NCBI RefSeq assembly: GCF_029227915.1
Contig: NC_079878.1
Coordinates: 25,383,501-25,447,500, forward strand
Length of the DNA stretch: 64,000 nucleotides
Origin: Hydractinia symbiolongicarpus
Lineage: Eukaryota > Cnidaria > Hydrozoa > Anthoathecata > Hydractiniidae
Direction of reading: 5' to 3'
In this document: piece after piece, positions 25,001 to 63,547 of the stretch
How the letters are laid out: the number at the start of each line of letters is the position of its first letter
How positions within the stretch are numbered: position 1 is the stretch's first letter
Program-made: the position numbers and the translations under genes
The notes under the pieces: model-generated
What the model was told of the DNA's origin: nothing
Database searches by the model: none
Seen by the model: only the letters and a program-made list of their open reading frames with translations

Positions 25001-27837
25001 CACGACACATTACAACGTTATTACAAAGTAGTAAACACGACACGTTACAACGTTATTACAAAGTACTAAATACGACACGTTACAACGTTATTACAAAGTA
25101 GTAAATACGACACGTTACAACGTTATTATGAAGTAGTAAACACGACACATTACAACGTTATTACTGAGTAGTAAATACGACACGTTACAACGTTATTACA
25201 AAGTAGTAAACACGACACGTTACAACGTTATTACAGAGTAGTGAATACGACACGTTACAACGTTATTACAAAGTAGTAAACACGACACGTTACAACGTTA
25301 TTACAGAGTAGTGAATACGACACGTTACAACGTTATTACGAAGTAGTAAATACGACACGTTACCACGTTATTACAGAGTAGTAAATACGACATGTTACAA
25401 CGTTATTACAGAGTAGTGAATACGACACGTTACAACGTTATTACAGAGTAGTGAATACGACACGTTACAACGTTATTACAGAGTAGTAAACACGACACGT
25501 TACAACGTTATTACAAAGTACTAAATACGACACGTTGCAACGTTATTACAAAGTAGTAAATACGACACGTTACAACGTTATTACAGAGTAGTAAACACGA
25601 CACGTTGCAACGTTATTACAAAGTACTAAATACGACACGTTACAACGTTATTATGAAGTAGTAAACACGACACATTACAACGTTATTACTGAGTAGTGAA
25701 TACGACACGTTACAACGTTATTACGAAGTAGTAAACACGACACGTTACCACGTTATTACAAAGTACTAAATACGACACGTTACAACGTTATTACAAAGTA
25801 GTAAATACGACACGTTACAACGTTATTACAAAGTAGTAAACACGACACGTTACAACGTTATTACGAAGTAGTAAATACGACACGTTACAACGTTATTACA
25901 GAGTAGTGAATACGACACGTTACAACGTAATTATAAAGTAGTAAAAACGACACATTACAACGTTATTACTGAGTAGTGAATACGACACGTTACAACGTTA
26001 TTACGAAGTAGTAAAAACGAAACGTTACAACGTTATTACAAAGTACTAAATACGACACGTTACAACGTTATTACAGAGTAGTGAATACGACACGTTACAA
26101 CGTTATTACAAAGTAGTAAATACGACACGTTACAACGTTATTACAAAGTAGTAAAGACGACACGTTACAACGTTATTACAAAGTAGTAAACACGACACGT
26201 TACAACGTTATTACGAAGTAGTAAATACGACACGTTGCAACGTTATTACAAAGTAGTAAACACGACACGTTACAACGTTATTACAAAGTAGTAAACACGA
26301 CACGTTACAACGTTATTACAGAGTAGTGAATACGACACGTTACAACGTTACTACAGAGTAGTAAATACGACACGTTACAACGTTATTACAAAGTAGTAAA
26401 TACGACATGTTACTAATTAATTTTCGCGAATTTTATCCATATTTGCGAAAATTTTCGGAAAGGTCAATTCACGTAAATAAGTCTTTGCGAAGTTACTAGA
26501 AATAAATTATTTGCTAAATTAAACTTTTTTATTTAGTTTTTCTCGGCAATTTTTTATTTTATAGTTAATAAAAATAATCGAGCGCTTCTGTGATACAAGC
26601 AAGTTTTATTAAAGAATAAACCCTGGAAAAAATATTTTGGAAATTGTGATTAAAAGGTCTTCTTTCCTATTTTTTATGTCATCCTCCTCTACAAAAAAGT
26701 CAACGTTGTTTTCCACTAGGGTAACTGGAGTACTTCTGCAAGCATAGACTAAACAAAGACTATCTTCAACATTGACTTTGGGAGGAAAGGGGGAGCTCAA
26801 AATGAAATTCCCAATATATTTTTCCAGGGTTGTACCTTTTCCTAATAAAAAGACCTAAAATAAATTTAATTTAATTCATTTAATTTAAAAAAGTTTTTTG
26901 TGAAAATAATTTTTCATAAAAATCTTCTCATATTTTACACTAGAAAAACCTTGAAATTTCCCAACATGACTAATTTGCGAAAATTTATCTTTGCGAAATG
27001 CATTTTTTGACGTTTCGATAGTACGTCTTTGCAGTTCCTTATTGAAATAAACTATACATTAAAATCAAGTTAACCCCTCCTCTATTGAGATATTTAACAC
27101 AAATTTGAGAACAGTCTTATTTCTCCTTTTATATTAATAGACTTACCAATATCAATGTCATCTTCCACAATCACCACACTATCAATTGTCCAGTCTTCAA
27201 ACACTTTACCAAGTGCAAATTTAAAATGGCGTGAAATTTTATAATAGCCCATGAAACGGTGCATATTGTGTGGCACGTTTTTAACTGGACCTAGATCTGG
27301 TTGTTGAATATGCATCACTTTTTCACCATACGATTTAATAACATTAGCCGTAGCCTCATGACCACAGTCCTGGCTAACAATTATGGGAATTTCTACGTCT
27401 TTTGGCTTATACTTAAAAATACGGTTTAAACATCTGCCCACCGATGGGCGATTACACGCTATCACAAGAAGAGCCATCTTGAAACTGTTATCTTTGAAAG
27501 ATAATTCTGAATTTTTATGAGGGTCATCTTTTTTCACAACTACCACATTGTCTTGATGGTCCTCAATCTTTATTTCTTTTTGTTCCTCATACTTTTTAAA
27601 TTTTTTTGCAAATAATTCCTCACTGGTTGAGTACTTCGCTTTTTCAACCATTTTTTCATGAACAGTTGGTTTTGTGCTACTTGTGTTAACCTGGATGTTA
27701 CCTTTCTTATAAAAATTCATGAAAAGTATATAGTTACCAAAAATAAATATTACAGCAAAAACAATAATAGTGAACGATGATTTTTTCATCCTGCAGCAGA
27801 GTGTATCTGTTAAAAACTTTTTCAGTTTTTTTATCAT
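16094..27837 (-). CDS. MGAT1: Alpha-1,3-mannosyl-glycoprotein 2-beta-N-acetylglucosaminyltransferase (GnT-I), 2 coding exons, 459 aa
   Basis: GnT-I transfers GlcNAc from UDP-GlcNAc to the alpha-1,3 arm of Man5GlcNAc2 in the medial Golgi, the gateway to hybrid and complex N-glycans. Exons: 27147-27837 and 16094-16782 (691 + 689 nt; 459 codons plus stop; human enzyme 445 aa). Residues 1-18 are a basic cytosolic tail, about 21-42 the signal anchor (FTIIVFAVIFIFGNYILF) and 43-117 a charged stem. The GT-A catalytic domain starts at about 119 with MALLVIACNRPSVGRCLNR. Metal/nucleotide motif E225-D226-D227 lies 4 residues before the intron; Ala231 is split across it. Exon 2 has APDFFDYF, VSAWNDNG, FFPGLGW, FWDDWMR-PEQR, ACIRPEISRT, and FGRIGVSQGQFYDQ. 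The ATG chosen at 27837 is preceded in frame by a GTG but no ATG nearby. The intron (16783-27146, 10.4 kb, GTAAGT...TTTTTAG) is almost filled by a 35-bp satellite. Confidence 0.95.
16815..26413. repeat. 9.6-kb minisatellite array, 35-bp unit, about 274 copies, with higher-order structure
   Basis: The unit is ACGACACGTTACAACGTT followed by ATTACAAAGTAGTAAAT (35 bp), head to tail, with no unrelated interruption. Recurrent variants are GTTATTAC vs GCTTTTAC, CAAAGTAG/CAGAGTAG/CGAAGTAG/TGAAGTAG, AGTAG vs AGTAC, AAATACG/AAACACG/GAATACG, CACGTT vs CATGTT vs CACATT, and a 33-bp form lacking AC (CACGTTCAACG). Rare variants recur at fixed large offsets: AACGAAACG at about 18,251 and 19,335 (about 1.08 kb), CACGGTACAACG at about 22,000 and 23,190 (about 1.19 kb), and AACATGACACATT at about 20,348 and 24,055 (about 3.7 kb). 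This shows multi-unit block duplication. No open frame crosses it in any frame. It lies wholly inside the MGAT1 intron and would be transcribed with that gene. Confidence 0.97.
26414..27010. repeat. TTCGCGAA-type dispersed repeat flanking the satellite
   Basis: TTTTCGCGAATTTT and TTTGCGAAAATTTTC words occur at 26,423-26,500 and again at 26,970-27,000. They match clusters elsewhere in the window (8,040-8,100; 10,440-10,570; 47,250-47,580; 47,700-47,760). The two clusters may be the two ends of one insertion in which the small inverted-repeat element at 26,619-26,831 is nested. Class unknown. Confidence 0.4.
26619..26831. mobile_element. 213-bp inverted-repeat element (MITE-like) in the MGAT1 intron
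   Basis: The ends are imperfect inverted repeats of about 27 bp: left AACCCTGGAAAAAATATTTT, right in reverse complement AACCCTGGAAAAATATATTG. No clear target duplication was seen. A short open frame spans the interior but is probably incidental to the termini. Confidence 0.5.
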
Positions 27838-27846
27838 GATGGTCAC

Positions 27847-28209
27847 TTTATAGCATCATTATTATTTCTAAAAGGTAAGAGTATCAATTAGAGGAAGTAG
27901 TCGTCAGCACATAGGTGCATTTCAAGCACAAAGCGCATTCCATCTACGAATTTGTACAGTACATACAAGTATTGATATAGGGATTGGAGATTGTTCGTGT
28001 TGTTAGTTTGAACTAAGAACAAATACTGAAACTTGTAAAAAAAGGGTTTAAGAAGAATAAAGAACACAACTGAACACATATAGAATTAAAAACAAGAATA
28101 TACACAAAATTATTAAATAACTTTTTAAAAAACCATACACCACAGAAACTATCAACAACATAACACTAACGATACAACACACATGTGCTTTTAAAATAAA
28201 AGGCACAGA
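27847..28209. other. Sequence upstream of MGAT1
   Basis: Expected to hold the MGAT1 promoter and 5' UTR (minus strand). No core promoter motif or extra exon could be supported. Composition is AT-rich. Confidence 0.4.
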
Positions 28210-28560
28210 GACAATAGTCCTAGAGGGGACAAGACTGTACTAGATATAAATAACTATTTTTCAAGGCATCTATGACTTTCTTGTAATTTGATGTTGACTG
28301 CTTCTGCTAAACTCTAATTCCTGCGAATCAAGTTATATCTTTCTCAATCTACTTCTAGACCTTGCACCAGGAACAATGAAGTCTACATACTTGACCTCAG
28401 ATAGAAGATTATTATAAAATTGATGCATCTTATCATGAGAATCGCCATCTTGCTCATCTTTCTCTTCGGCTTCTTTGATCTCCACTTCATATGGTGTTGA
28501 AGAGTACCAGTTTAAACATTTATAAAGATATCAGTTTTATCATCAAAAATGTTCAAAGGT
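28210..28560 (-). pseudogene. Coding-like fragment with LINE C-terminal similarity
   Basis: On the minus strand an open stretch of about 65 codons contains CLNWYSSTPYEVEIKEAEEK, an acidic segment, then DFIVPGARSRSRLRKI and a stop. Further on is EFSRSSQHQITRK. The order L-N-W, D-[FL]-I-V-P-G-A-[KR]-x-R-x-R-x-R-K, and S-R-S matches the C-terminal tail of the RTE-like LINE at 58.3-60.9 kb (DLIVPGAKPRGRPRKTW, LTQSRSDWKR), with an extra internal acidic segment. It is probably a strongly diverged LINE tail; an unrelated exon is possible. Confidence 0.35.
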
Positions 28561-29267
28561 AGTAAGGAATATACAATAAAACCACCAAAAATTTTTTTTA
28601 TATTCTGTGAAGTGTTTCAAATTTAAACTTAAAAATGTTAGTTCAACTTAAAAATGCATTTTAAACATTTTATAAGTTTTAATATTTAGTTACCATAATT
28701 ATGTTTAATGCATACTCACGACGTTATAATTTCATTAGCACAACTTTTAAGACAGATATCTCGAGAACGGATAAAGATTTCCGAAAAAATGAAAAACTTA
28801 CTAGGAACTTTAAAAGATCTTTCATATGAGCTCAACTTGATTTTTCGCGTGAGGTAACCTTTAAAAACACTATAAATTAAATTTGCTAAATTGTGGATAA
28901 AATTAAAATGTTTTTAAGTGTGCACTTGTGAATCACGTGACCCCACAAATTATTTCAAAGTTGTTTTTATTTTTTCTTAAACAACCTACAAAAGAGAAAA
29001 TTGTATCTTAAATTGTACAATTATTTCTGCTTCATACCAACGTATAAGCAGAATTTTATTAAACTTTCAAATGCATAACAAGTTGTTAGAATTTTAAAGT
29101 TGCTTGATTTTGCATATAAGACAAACTCTTGGTTTTCGACAAGCAAAAATAACAAAAATGTTTTCTTACTTCCCAAAACACGTGTTATGGTGATAACTTA
29201 TGTAAATATGAAAGTTACAAAAGACGAAGAGATGTTTAGATACGCCACTGCATAAATTTGTTATGTA
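28561..29267. other. Non-genic spacer
   Basis: Nothing recognised between the diverged LINE-tail-like fragment and the LINE endonuclease fragment. Confidence 0.35.
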
Positions 29268-29625
29268 CATGGTGGTTTGCAACACATCATTGAGTAAGAG
29301 ACAGAGTAGGCTGATAACATATGAGTCAGGTGGCTGTAAGAGACAGATAGATTACTTCCTGGTTGGAAAGTCAGACAAGAAAGTGATGAAGGACGTGAAA
29401 GTTATATCGTAGGAAGAGTGTGTTTCCCAGCATAGATTGCTGGTTTGTGATATTATCTTGAAGAGTGTTAAAGAAGCTAAGGGAAAGTACAGGCCCTGTC
29501 GTTAAGTCTATAAGGTGAAGGAAGAAATTGTAGCAAGACAATTTAGTGCAAAAGTTCAGCAGTTAGCCCACAATGGTCAGTGTGACAGTGACAATGTTGA
29601 AAGTACTTGGACTACTTTGAAGAAA
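29268..29625 (+). mobile_element. Fragment of the RTE-like LINE (endonuclease region)
   Basis: About 358 bp in plus orientation closely matches the reverse complement of 60,470-60,810: the stretch encoding V-V-C-N-T-S, R-L-I-T-Y-E-S-G-G-C, Q-I-D-Y-F-L-V, D-V-K-V-I-S, and E-I-V-A-R-Q-F-S-A-K-V-Q-Q. It carries its own stop (TAG where the other copy has GGG, near 29,410) and lacks everything 5' and 3', so it is a truncated, dead copy of the same family. Flanks on both sides are unrelated. Confidence 0.85.
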
Positions 29626-30571
29626 GGGTACCTGTCTCTCTTCCCTGCTTTAGCTACTGTCCTGTAATCTTTTTGATCAAAAAATATCAAAAAGGGAAAA
29701 ATGATGACTTTAGTTATTTACTAGACTACCACACACATAGCTAACTAGCCAGCTACCGTGTAGGTTTTGAAAGACTAGCTAGCGGCCATCAGAATATAGT
29801 AAATACGGTAGTTCGTAGCTATTAATTATCTTTTTTATCAATTCTACCAGCTTCTAAAAAATCTTTATGTTTTTTCTTTTTGATCTATTAGAATGTGTGC
29901 GTAAGTAGCTTTATATATTCGCAGACACTGGAAAGTCATTTGGCATGTCACTGACTAAAAACTTCACAACTGGGGTACCATATTGATTCACAAGTTATCC
30001 AGTGAGAACGACGTACAAAATAAAAAAATCAATTTTTTGTCGTAATTTGATTTTTTTTTCTAAAACATATCAGAATGAGAATGAGGCGGTAATACAAGTG
30101 TTCGATTTATTATAATATATTTCAGAATATTTCCTCATTCGCTAAAATATTTTGCACAAGAACCAAGTCATTTTCTCGCAAAAATTACGCCAATATATTT
30201 TGCCTCCTGGGGATCTCGTAACAGACAATGGCGTGCCACCGCTGCCATTCTTAGATAATTTAATAAATTCTGTATGGCTTCGCAATCTCAAAAGGCAGAA
30301 ATAAAGAGTACATAAATGAACGGCCAAACAGTTGTCACGTGTTTTTATTGTTTTTAATAATAGGGATGGAGTGTCAACTCTAGATGATTGTTATATGCCC
30401 TTTGGACCCGCTCTGTATATTTTGATTGGTGGAAAACGCTTGGGGCTTGGATCTAGAAAAGGAGGAGAGCGAGAACGCCCCTCAATATCTTCCCGCGAAG
30501 GTGACAGCCTTGTTGTGCAAAGCTCGAAGAAGGTGGAAGATACATCGTGACACGTCTGTAGAAAGTTTAAG
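29626..30571. other. Upstream region of the tetraspanin gene
   Basis: No gene recognised. The promoter and 5' UTR of the plus-strand tetraspanin gene should lie near its right end. A purine-rich, more GC-rich stretch at 30,430-30,545 precedes the start codon. I see no TATA box that I would defend. Confidence 0.4.
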
Positions 30572-31771
30572 ATGGCTGACGGAAAAATGAACTTGATTAA
30601 ATACCTTGTTTTTTTCTTTAACTTTTTATTTTGGGTAAGTTGTTGCTGTTTGTTGTTTCAGATATGTTTAGAAAGGTTTATTTGCAATATTTCAGGTCTA
30701 AATAAGCTGGCTATGGCTTAAAATCAGTACTTAGCGTACAGTTTTTAAACTGTCTGGGGGGTAGAAGTGCTTGAAAATGTTGTTGGTTGATGATTTGTCT
30801 GAAATTTCCTCTTTCAGGGGTGAAAATTACGTTCTGTTCAAGGAAACTGAACGATTTGAACGATTAGCAAAACTGGAATACAAATCGAGTAAAAACTAAA
30901 AGTAGTTGTAATGAAAGTTTAACATAAGTAGTTATCTTTCTCTTTTTTAGCTCAGTGGATTGGCATTAATTATCGTTGGAGGTATAATCCGAGATAGATA
31001 TGGTGACTACTTATCGTACGCTGATAACAAATTTGCCAATGCATCGGTGTTTATTATTATTGTCGGAGTAATTGTTTTTGTTATTGGATTTCTTGGATGT
31101 TGTGGTGCCATCAAGGAAAACTATTTCATGATGGTTGCTTTCTCCGCTCTTCTGGGTATAATATTTATTTTGGAAATAGTTGCTGGTGCTCTTGGATTTG
31201 CATACAAGAAAAAGGTAAATTTAGAGAAGTTAGCCTGTTAATTTAATTGCTGTATTTTGCTATATTAAAGGTATATTTCTTATTTTCTTAAGGCTGAGGA
31301 TGTAGCAACAAAGGCATTGGATAAGGCAGTGGAAGATTATCTAAGGCAACCTGGAGCTAAAAAAATACTTGACTGGGCTCAACAGAAATTCAGTTGTTGT
31401 GGTACATATGGTCCAGATGATTATAAATTGTCGCCTGCAAGTTCAAGCTCAAATTCATCTACAAATGCGACTTCCTCAGTATGTGGAGATAAAACACCAA
31501 GATCTTGTCATGCAGGAAATGAATGCAGTGGTTCTCAATTTCCGGACGGATGCAAAAAAGAGTTTATTACGTTTCTAAAGGACCACCTTGTCACAATTGG
31601 AGCTGTTGCAATTGGAATTGCATTCATTCAGGTTATTTTTATTGCTTTTTAATTTAGAATTCTTTGGCGTTTCATATTTTTAAAAATATATATATATATA
31701 TTTAGATTCTTGGCATCATCTTTGCCTGCTGTTTGATGAAATCTATCAAAAATGAATACGAAGTTGTTTAA
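30572..31771 (+). CDS. CD63-like tetraspanin, 4 exons, 243 aa
   Basis: Tetraspanins organise membrane microdomains; CD63 types reside in late endosomes, lysosomes and exosomes. Exons: 30572-30634, 30951-31214, 31293-31631, 31706-31771 (63, 264, 339, 66 nt), all phase 0 with GT-AG introns. Visible are TM1 (LVFFFNFLFWLSGLALIIVG), TM2 (ASVFIIIVGVIVFVIGFLGC), the intracellular CCGAIKENY motif shared with CD63, TM3 (MMVAFSALLGIIFILEIVAG), a large extracellular loop with SCCG plus four more cysteines (six in all), a Ser/Thr/Asn-rich insert with NSS and NAT sequons, and TM4. The last exon gives ACCLMKSIKNEYEVV, close to the CD63 tail and ending in a tyrosine YxxPhi sorting signal. CD63's second CC is CH here (PRSCH). 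A candidate AATAAA lies at 32,205. The gene is convergent with BBS9. Confidence 0.92.
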
Positions 31772-33096
31772 TGCCAAGTTGTGAAAATAATGGAAAGCTT
31801 CTTACAGATAGTGCTGATCCATGTGTACATTTTCTAGGGCGTTTTTTTTTTTAATTTTTTACAAACATTTAAATGCATAATTGGGATTTAGATTCTCATT
31901 TTTTGTAGCCTTAAGTAACAATCTGTTATTTATTTTCATTCTAGTTGATAAGCAGAAGGAATACGACTTCTTTGTTTTATGTTTTGTAAACTGGACTAGA
32001 AAGAATTCACTTTCATAAATTATTTTTGATCTTTGTTCCAAACCGTAGTCCATGTGGTGTTGAAATTATATTGCTTATTTGTGGATAAAGAAGTTAAACA
32101 TATTTTATTGCTATTGCAGAAAAAATTTTACATTGACATTTCATCAGGCAAACCTGGAGACATTGCGCAGGAATTATTAATCGCAATGGTTTGTCCATTT
32201 AAAAAATAAAAACAATTTTTAGTTAGTTTGATTCTCGCTACTACGTTATTACGTGACCCTTCTCTCAACGTACGTTATAAATATAACTCTTTGCGTATCA
32301 AATTATTACTTAGAAACGCTGCGTTCAACATGGTATTAGGCGTATCCCATGCAGTGAAAAATTGCTGTTATTACTTAATCAATAAGTAAGCAATTAACAA
32401 CAACACTTTGCCTTGCTTATTATTGTAATTTTATAAAACTCGTTTTCAACACTACGTCTTTCACATTAAAACTAATTAAGTGAGTACTTAAAATGACGTA
32501 GTTTAAGGAGATCATTAATTCCATATCTACCTAAGTAACTATAACAACGAAATAATGCGAAGTAACAACGGAGTCGTATGGAAGCTAGGTGGTTGGTTAA
32601 GAAACAGTGACGTCAATTTACTGAGTAAAACAGCGCAAAAGGCATATGTGGTATTTCCTCCCGTTTAAGCCTATTCTTATTAACGGCGCTGTGGTTCTAG
32701 TTTGGCTCTGGACGTTGTCCTGTGGTTCGTTCTAGACTCGAGTCTGCGCACATTTATCATTTTACTTATTTCAGCAGAGTAAAGTCTCGAAGTTTACATG
32801 TTCAACCTTGATCCTACATGTAGCGTTTTTTGATATGAGGATGAAACGCGCAAAAAACGTTACATGCCTTGAGATCGAGGTTATACTATATTGCGCTTTT
32901 TTTTCACAGAAGTAAGATCACTCTGTCTGCTATTGTCCGATTCTTAGAAATTTGTCCGGCGTAATGAAATCTAAACGTTAATCAGGTATCCGCCTTCGGG
33001 GTGTCGGTTAAGAGCTAGACATATTAAGGTATTAAAGACAAAAACTCACGGATGAAATTGAAAGAGATTATAGTTAGCTTCTCATAATTTAAAAGA
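31772..33096. other. Convergent intergenic region (tetraspanin / BBS9 3' ends)
   Basis: Holds the tetraspanin 3' UTR on the left and the BBS9 3' end on the right. No additional gene was recognised. The middle part (32,220-32,960) is unremarkable apart from several ACGT-containing words. Confidence 0.4.
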
Positions 33097-33102
33097 TTTA
33101 TT
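33097..33102 (-). terminator. Candidate BBS9 polyadenylation signal
   Basis: AATAAA on the minus strand, about 60 nt beyond the BBS9 stop codon at 33161-33163. Confidence 0.5.
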
Positions 33103-33160
33103 TACACGTCTTTCACATTATAAATTACATAATTTTCATTTTTACTTTCTACATACGAAG

Positions 33161-62165
<29,005 letters not shown>

Positions 62166-62755
62166 ATTCAAGTGTATATATTGTAATCTAGTAATATTAT
62201 AAAAAAGAATACTTATATCAAATTACTCAGTGATTATAGTCAGACAACCTGATTGTTAGCAAAAGAAGCATCAGGTGGCACATCTTAAACTAAAATTACC
62301 ATTTTTAAGACCTTCACCCAACACTAAAAATGCCTATTACATTTTAAATCTCATCATCATCATTATCATCATTCTTGGGTTAGCAATTAATATGTATATC
62401 TAAAACAAAATTTTACATATTAATTCATAGCATTATTCTAGAGATATTACTTTCTTCGGTTCAAAAATGATTTCAATTTGTTCTTTTCAATAATCAGCCG
62501 TTGTAGTTGTTCGCTTTAAGTAAGAGAAATATATGGAATGTTTCTTTTCTAAGCAATATTGATATGTATTGTGCAACTGTGCTTAGAACTATACTAATTT
62601 TTGGTTAACGCATACAAATTGCTACAAATTAGATTATTAATGGATTTTTCCCACAATGGCACCAAAAGTGTAATTGAAAAAAAAACAAGTTTTAAATAAT
62701 TTGTCATCTAAGTAAATTTTAAGTTTAGTTAAATATCATATGGAATAAAAATTAT
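62166..62755. other. Spacer between USB1 and BBS9 (both minus strand)
   Basis: Holds the BBS9 promoter/5' UTR and the USB1 3' UTR. A TCATCATCATCATTATCATC-type stretch at 62,350-62,370 followed by TTCTTGGGTTAGCA resembles the 3' tail of the LINE at 58.3 kb in the same orientation and may be a short LINE-tail remnant. I looked for an RFX X-box upstream of BBS9 and saw none I would defend. Confidence 0.4.
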
Positions 62756-63547
62756 TTAAACAAAGCAAACTTGGTATGTTCTATTTCCTGATCTCATACA
62801 AATCTTCTCAGCAGACATGTAGTGAATTTCCTCAGCAAAAGTTTGATTGTGCAAATAATTTTCAATTTCATCTTTTTTGTCACCCAACACCCATGCGATA
62901 CTAGTATGAAATGATGGTGGGTCGTAGTACTTTTCTAATTTGTAATCAGAGTATATGGAATCAACTTTGGTGGTTATATTTTTGAAATCTTGAACGCCTT
63001 GTATAACTTCAACACCAATAAATGTCCGAGTTTTCTCATCATTCACGTAAACTTGTATTTTTTGCAGTCCATACGTATATGACATTTTGTTTAAAAATTT
63101 CTGTTGAAGTTCTTTAAAAATTGGTTCGATCCAGTAGTGACGTAACGAAACTGTTCTGGAGCAACTAATATGACAATCAGAAATTGGAAAAAGATGAATA
63201 TCTTTCTTGTAACCAGCAGTAAGGACCTCAGCTATGCTTTCATAAAAGTTTGTAAATGAAGTTGTGCTTTGAAGTGGTATATAGATGTATGTTGCCCAAT
63301 TTCCTTCAAAATGATCAAATGAACGAATTCTTCCATTGTGCTTTATCAATTTTTGTTTATTATCTGTTAAATTTACTTCTTTCTCAAACAAGTTTGGTGG
63401 AAGTGGCAATTTCTGTTTATTCCCACCATATTTGCTATCTTGCTTTCTTTTTCGTGATCTATTACAAGGCTTTATTGTATCATCTGATTCAGTTGCACTC
63501 CCACTGTCTTCACTGCCACTGTCAGAATATGATACAAGCTTTGACAT
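62756..63547 (-). CDS. USB1: U6 snRNA phosphodiesterase USB1 (C16orf57), single exon, 263 aa
   Basis: USB1 is a 3'-5' exoribonuclease of the 2H phosphoesterase fold that trims U6 snRNA and leaves a terminal phosphate, acting in the nucleus. The single 792-nt exon gives 263 aa (human 265). Residues 1-45 are Ser/Asp-rich then basic (RSRKRKQDSKYGG). The fold begins near LPLPPNLF and RIRSFDHFEGNWATYIYIPL. The two catalytic H-x-S tetrads are both present: HISCSRTVSLRHYWI (about residue 125) and FHTSIAWVLGDKKDE (about residue 214). The GYKKDIHLFPI and VYVNDEKTRTFIGVEV strands also match the family. The ATG at 63547 is the only one that includes the acidic N-terminus; the gene appears intact and intronless here. 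Confidence 0.93.
   Translation of the reverse strand: MSKLVSYSDSGSEDSGSATESDDTIKPCNRSRKRKQDSKYGGNKQKLPLPPNLFEKEVNLTDNKQKLIKHNGRIRSFDHFEGNWATYIYIPLQSTTSFTNFYESIAEVLTAGYKKDIHLFPISDCHISCSRTVSLRHYWIEPIFKELQQKFLNKMSYTYGLQKIQVYVNDEKTRTFIGVEVIQGVQDFKNITTKVDSIYSDYKLEKYYDPPSFHTSIAWVLGDKKDEIENYLHNQTFAEEIHYMSAEKICMRSGNRTYQVCFV

Noticed and set aside
16815-26413. Considered as a CRISPR-like array
   Set aside because: There are no unique spacers; the whole 35-bp period is repeat, the genome is eukaryotic, and no cas-like gene is present. It is a minisatellite.
16815-26413. Considered as telomeric or coding tandem-repeat protein
   Set aside because: The unit is not telomere-like, the array is internal to a gene, and stops occur in every frame.
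26609-26800. Small minus-strand protein of 63 aa
   Set aside because: It lies within a short inverted-repeat element, overlaps its terminus, and shows no domain.
62166-62500. RFX X-box expected for a ciliary gene promoter
   Set aside because: No sequence close enough to the X-box consensus was seen upstream of the BBS9 start.
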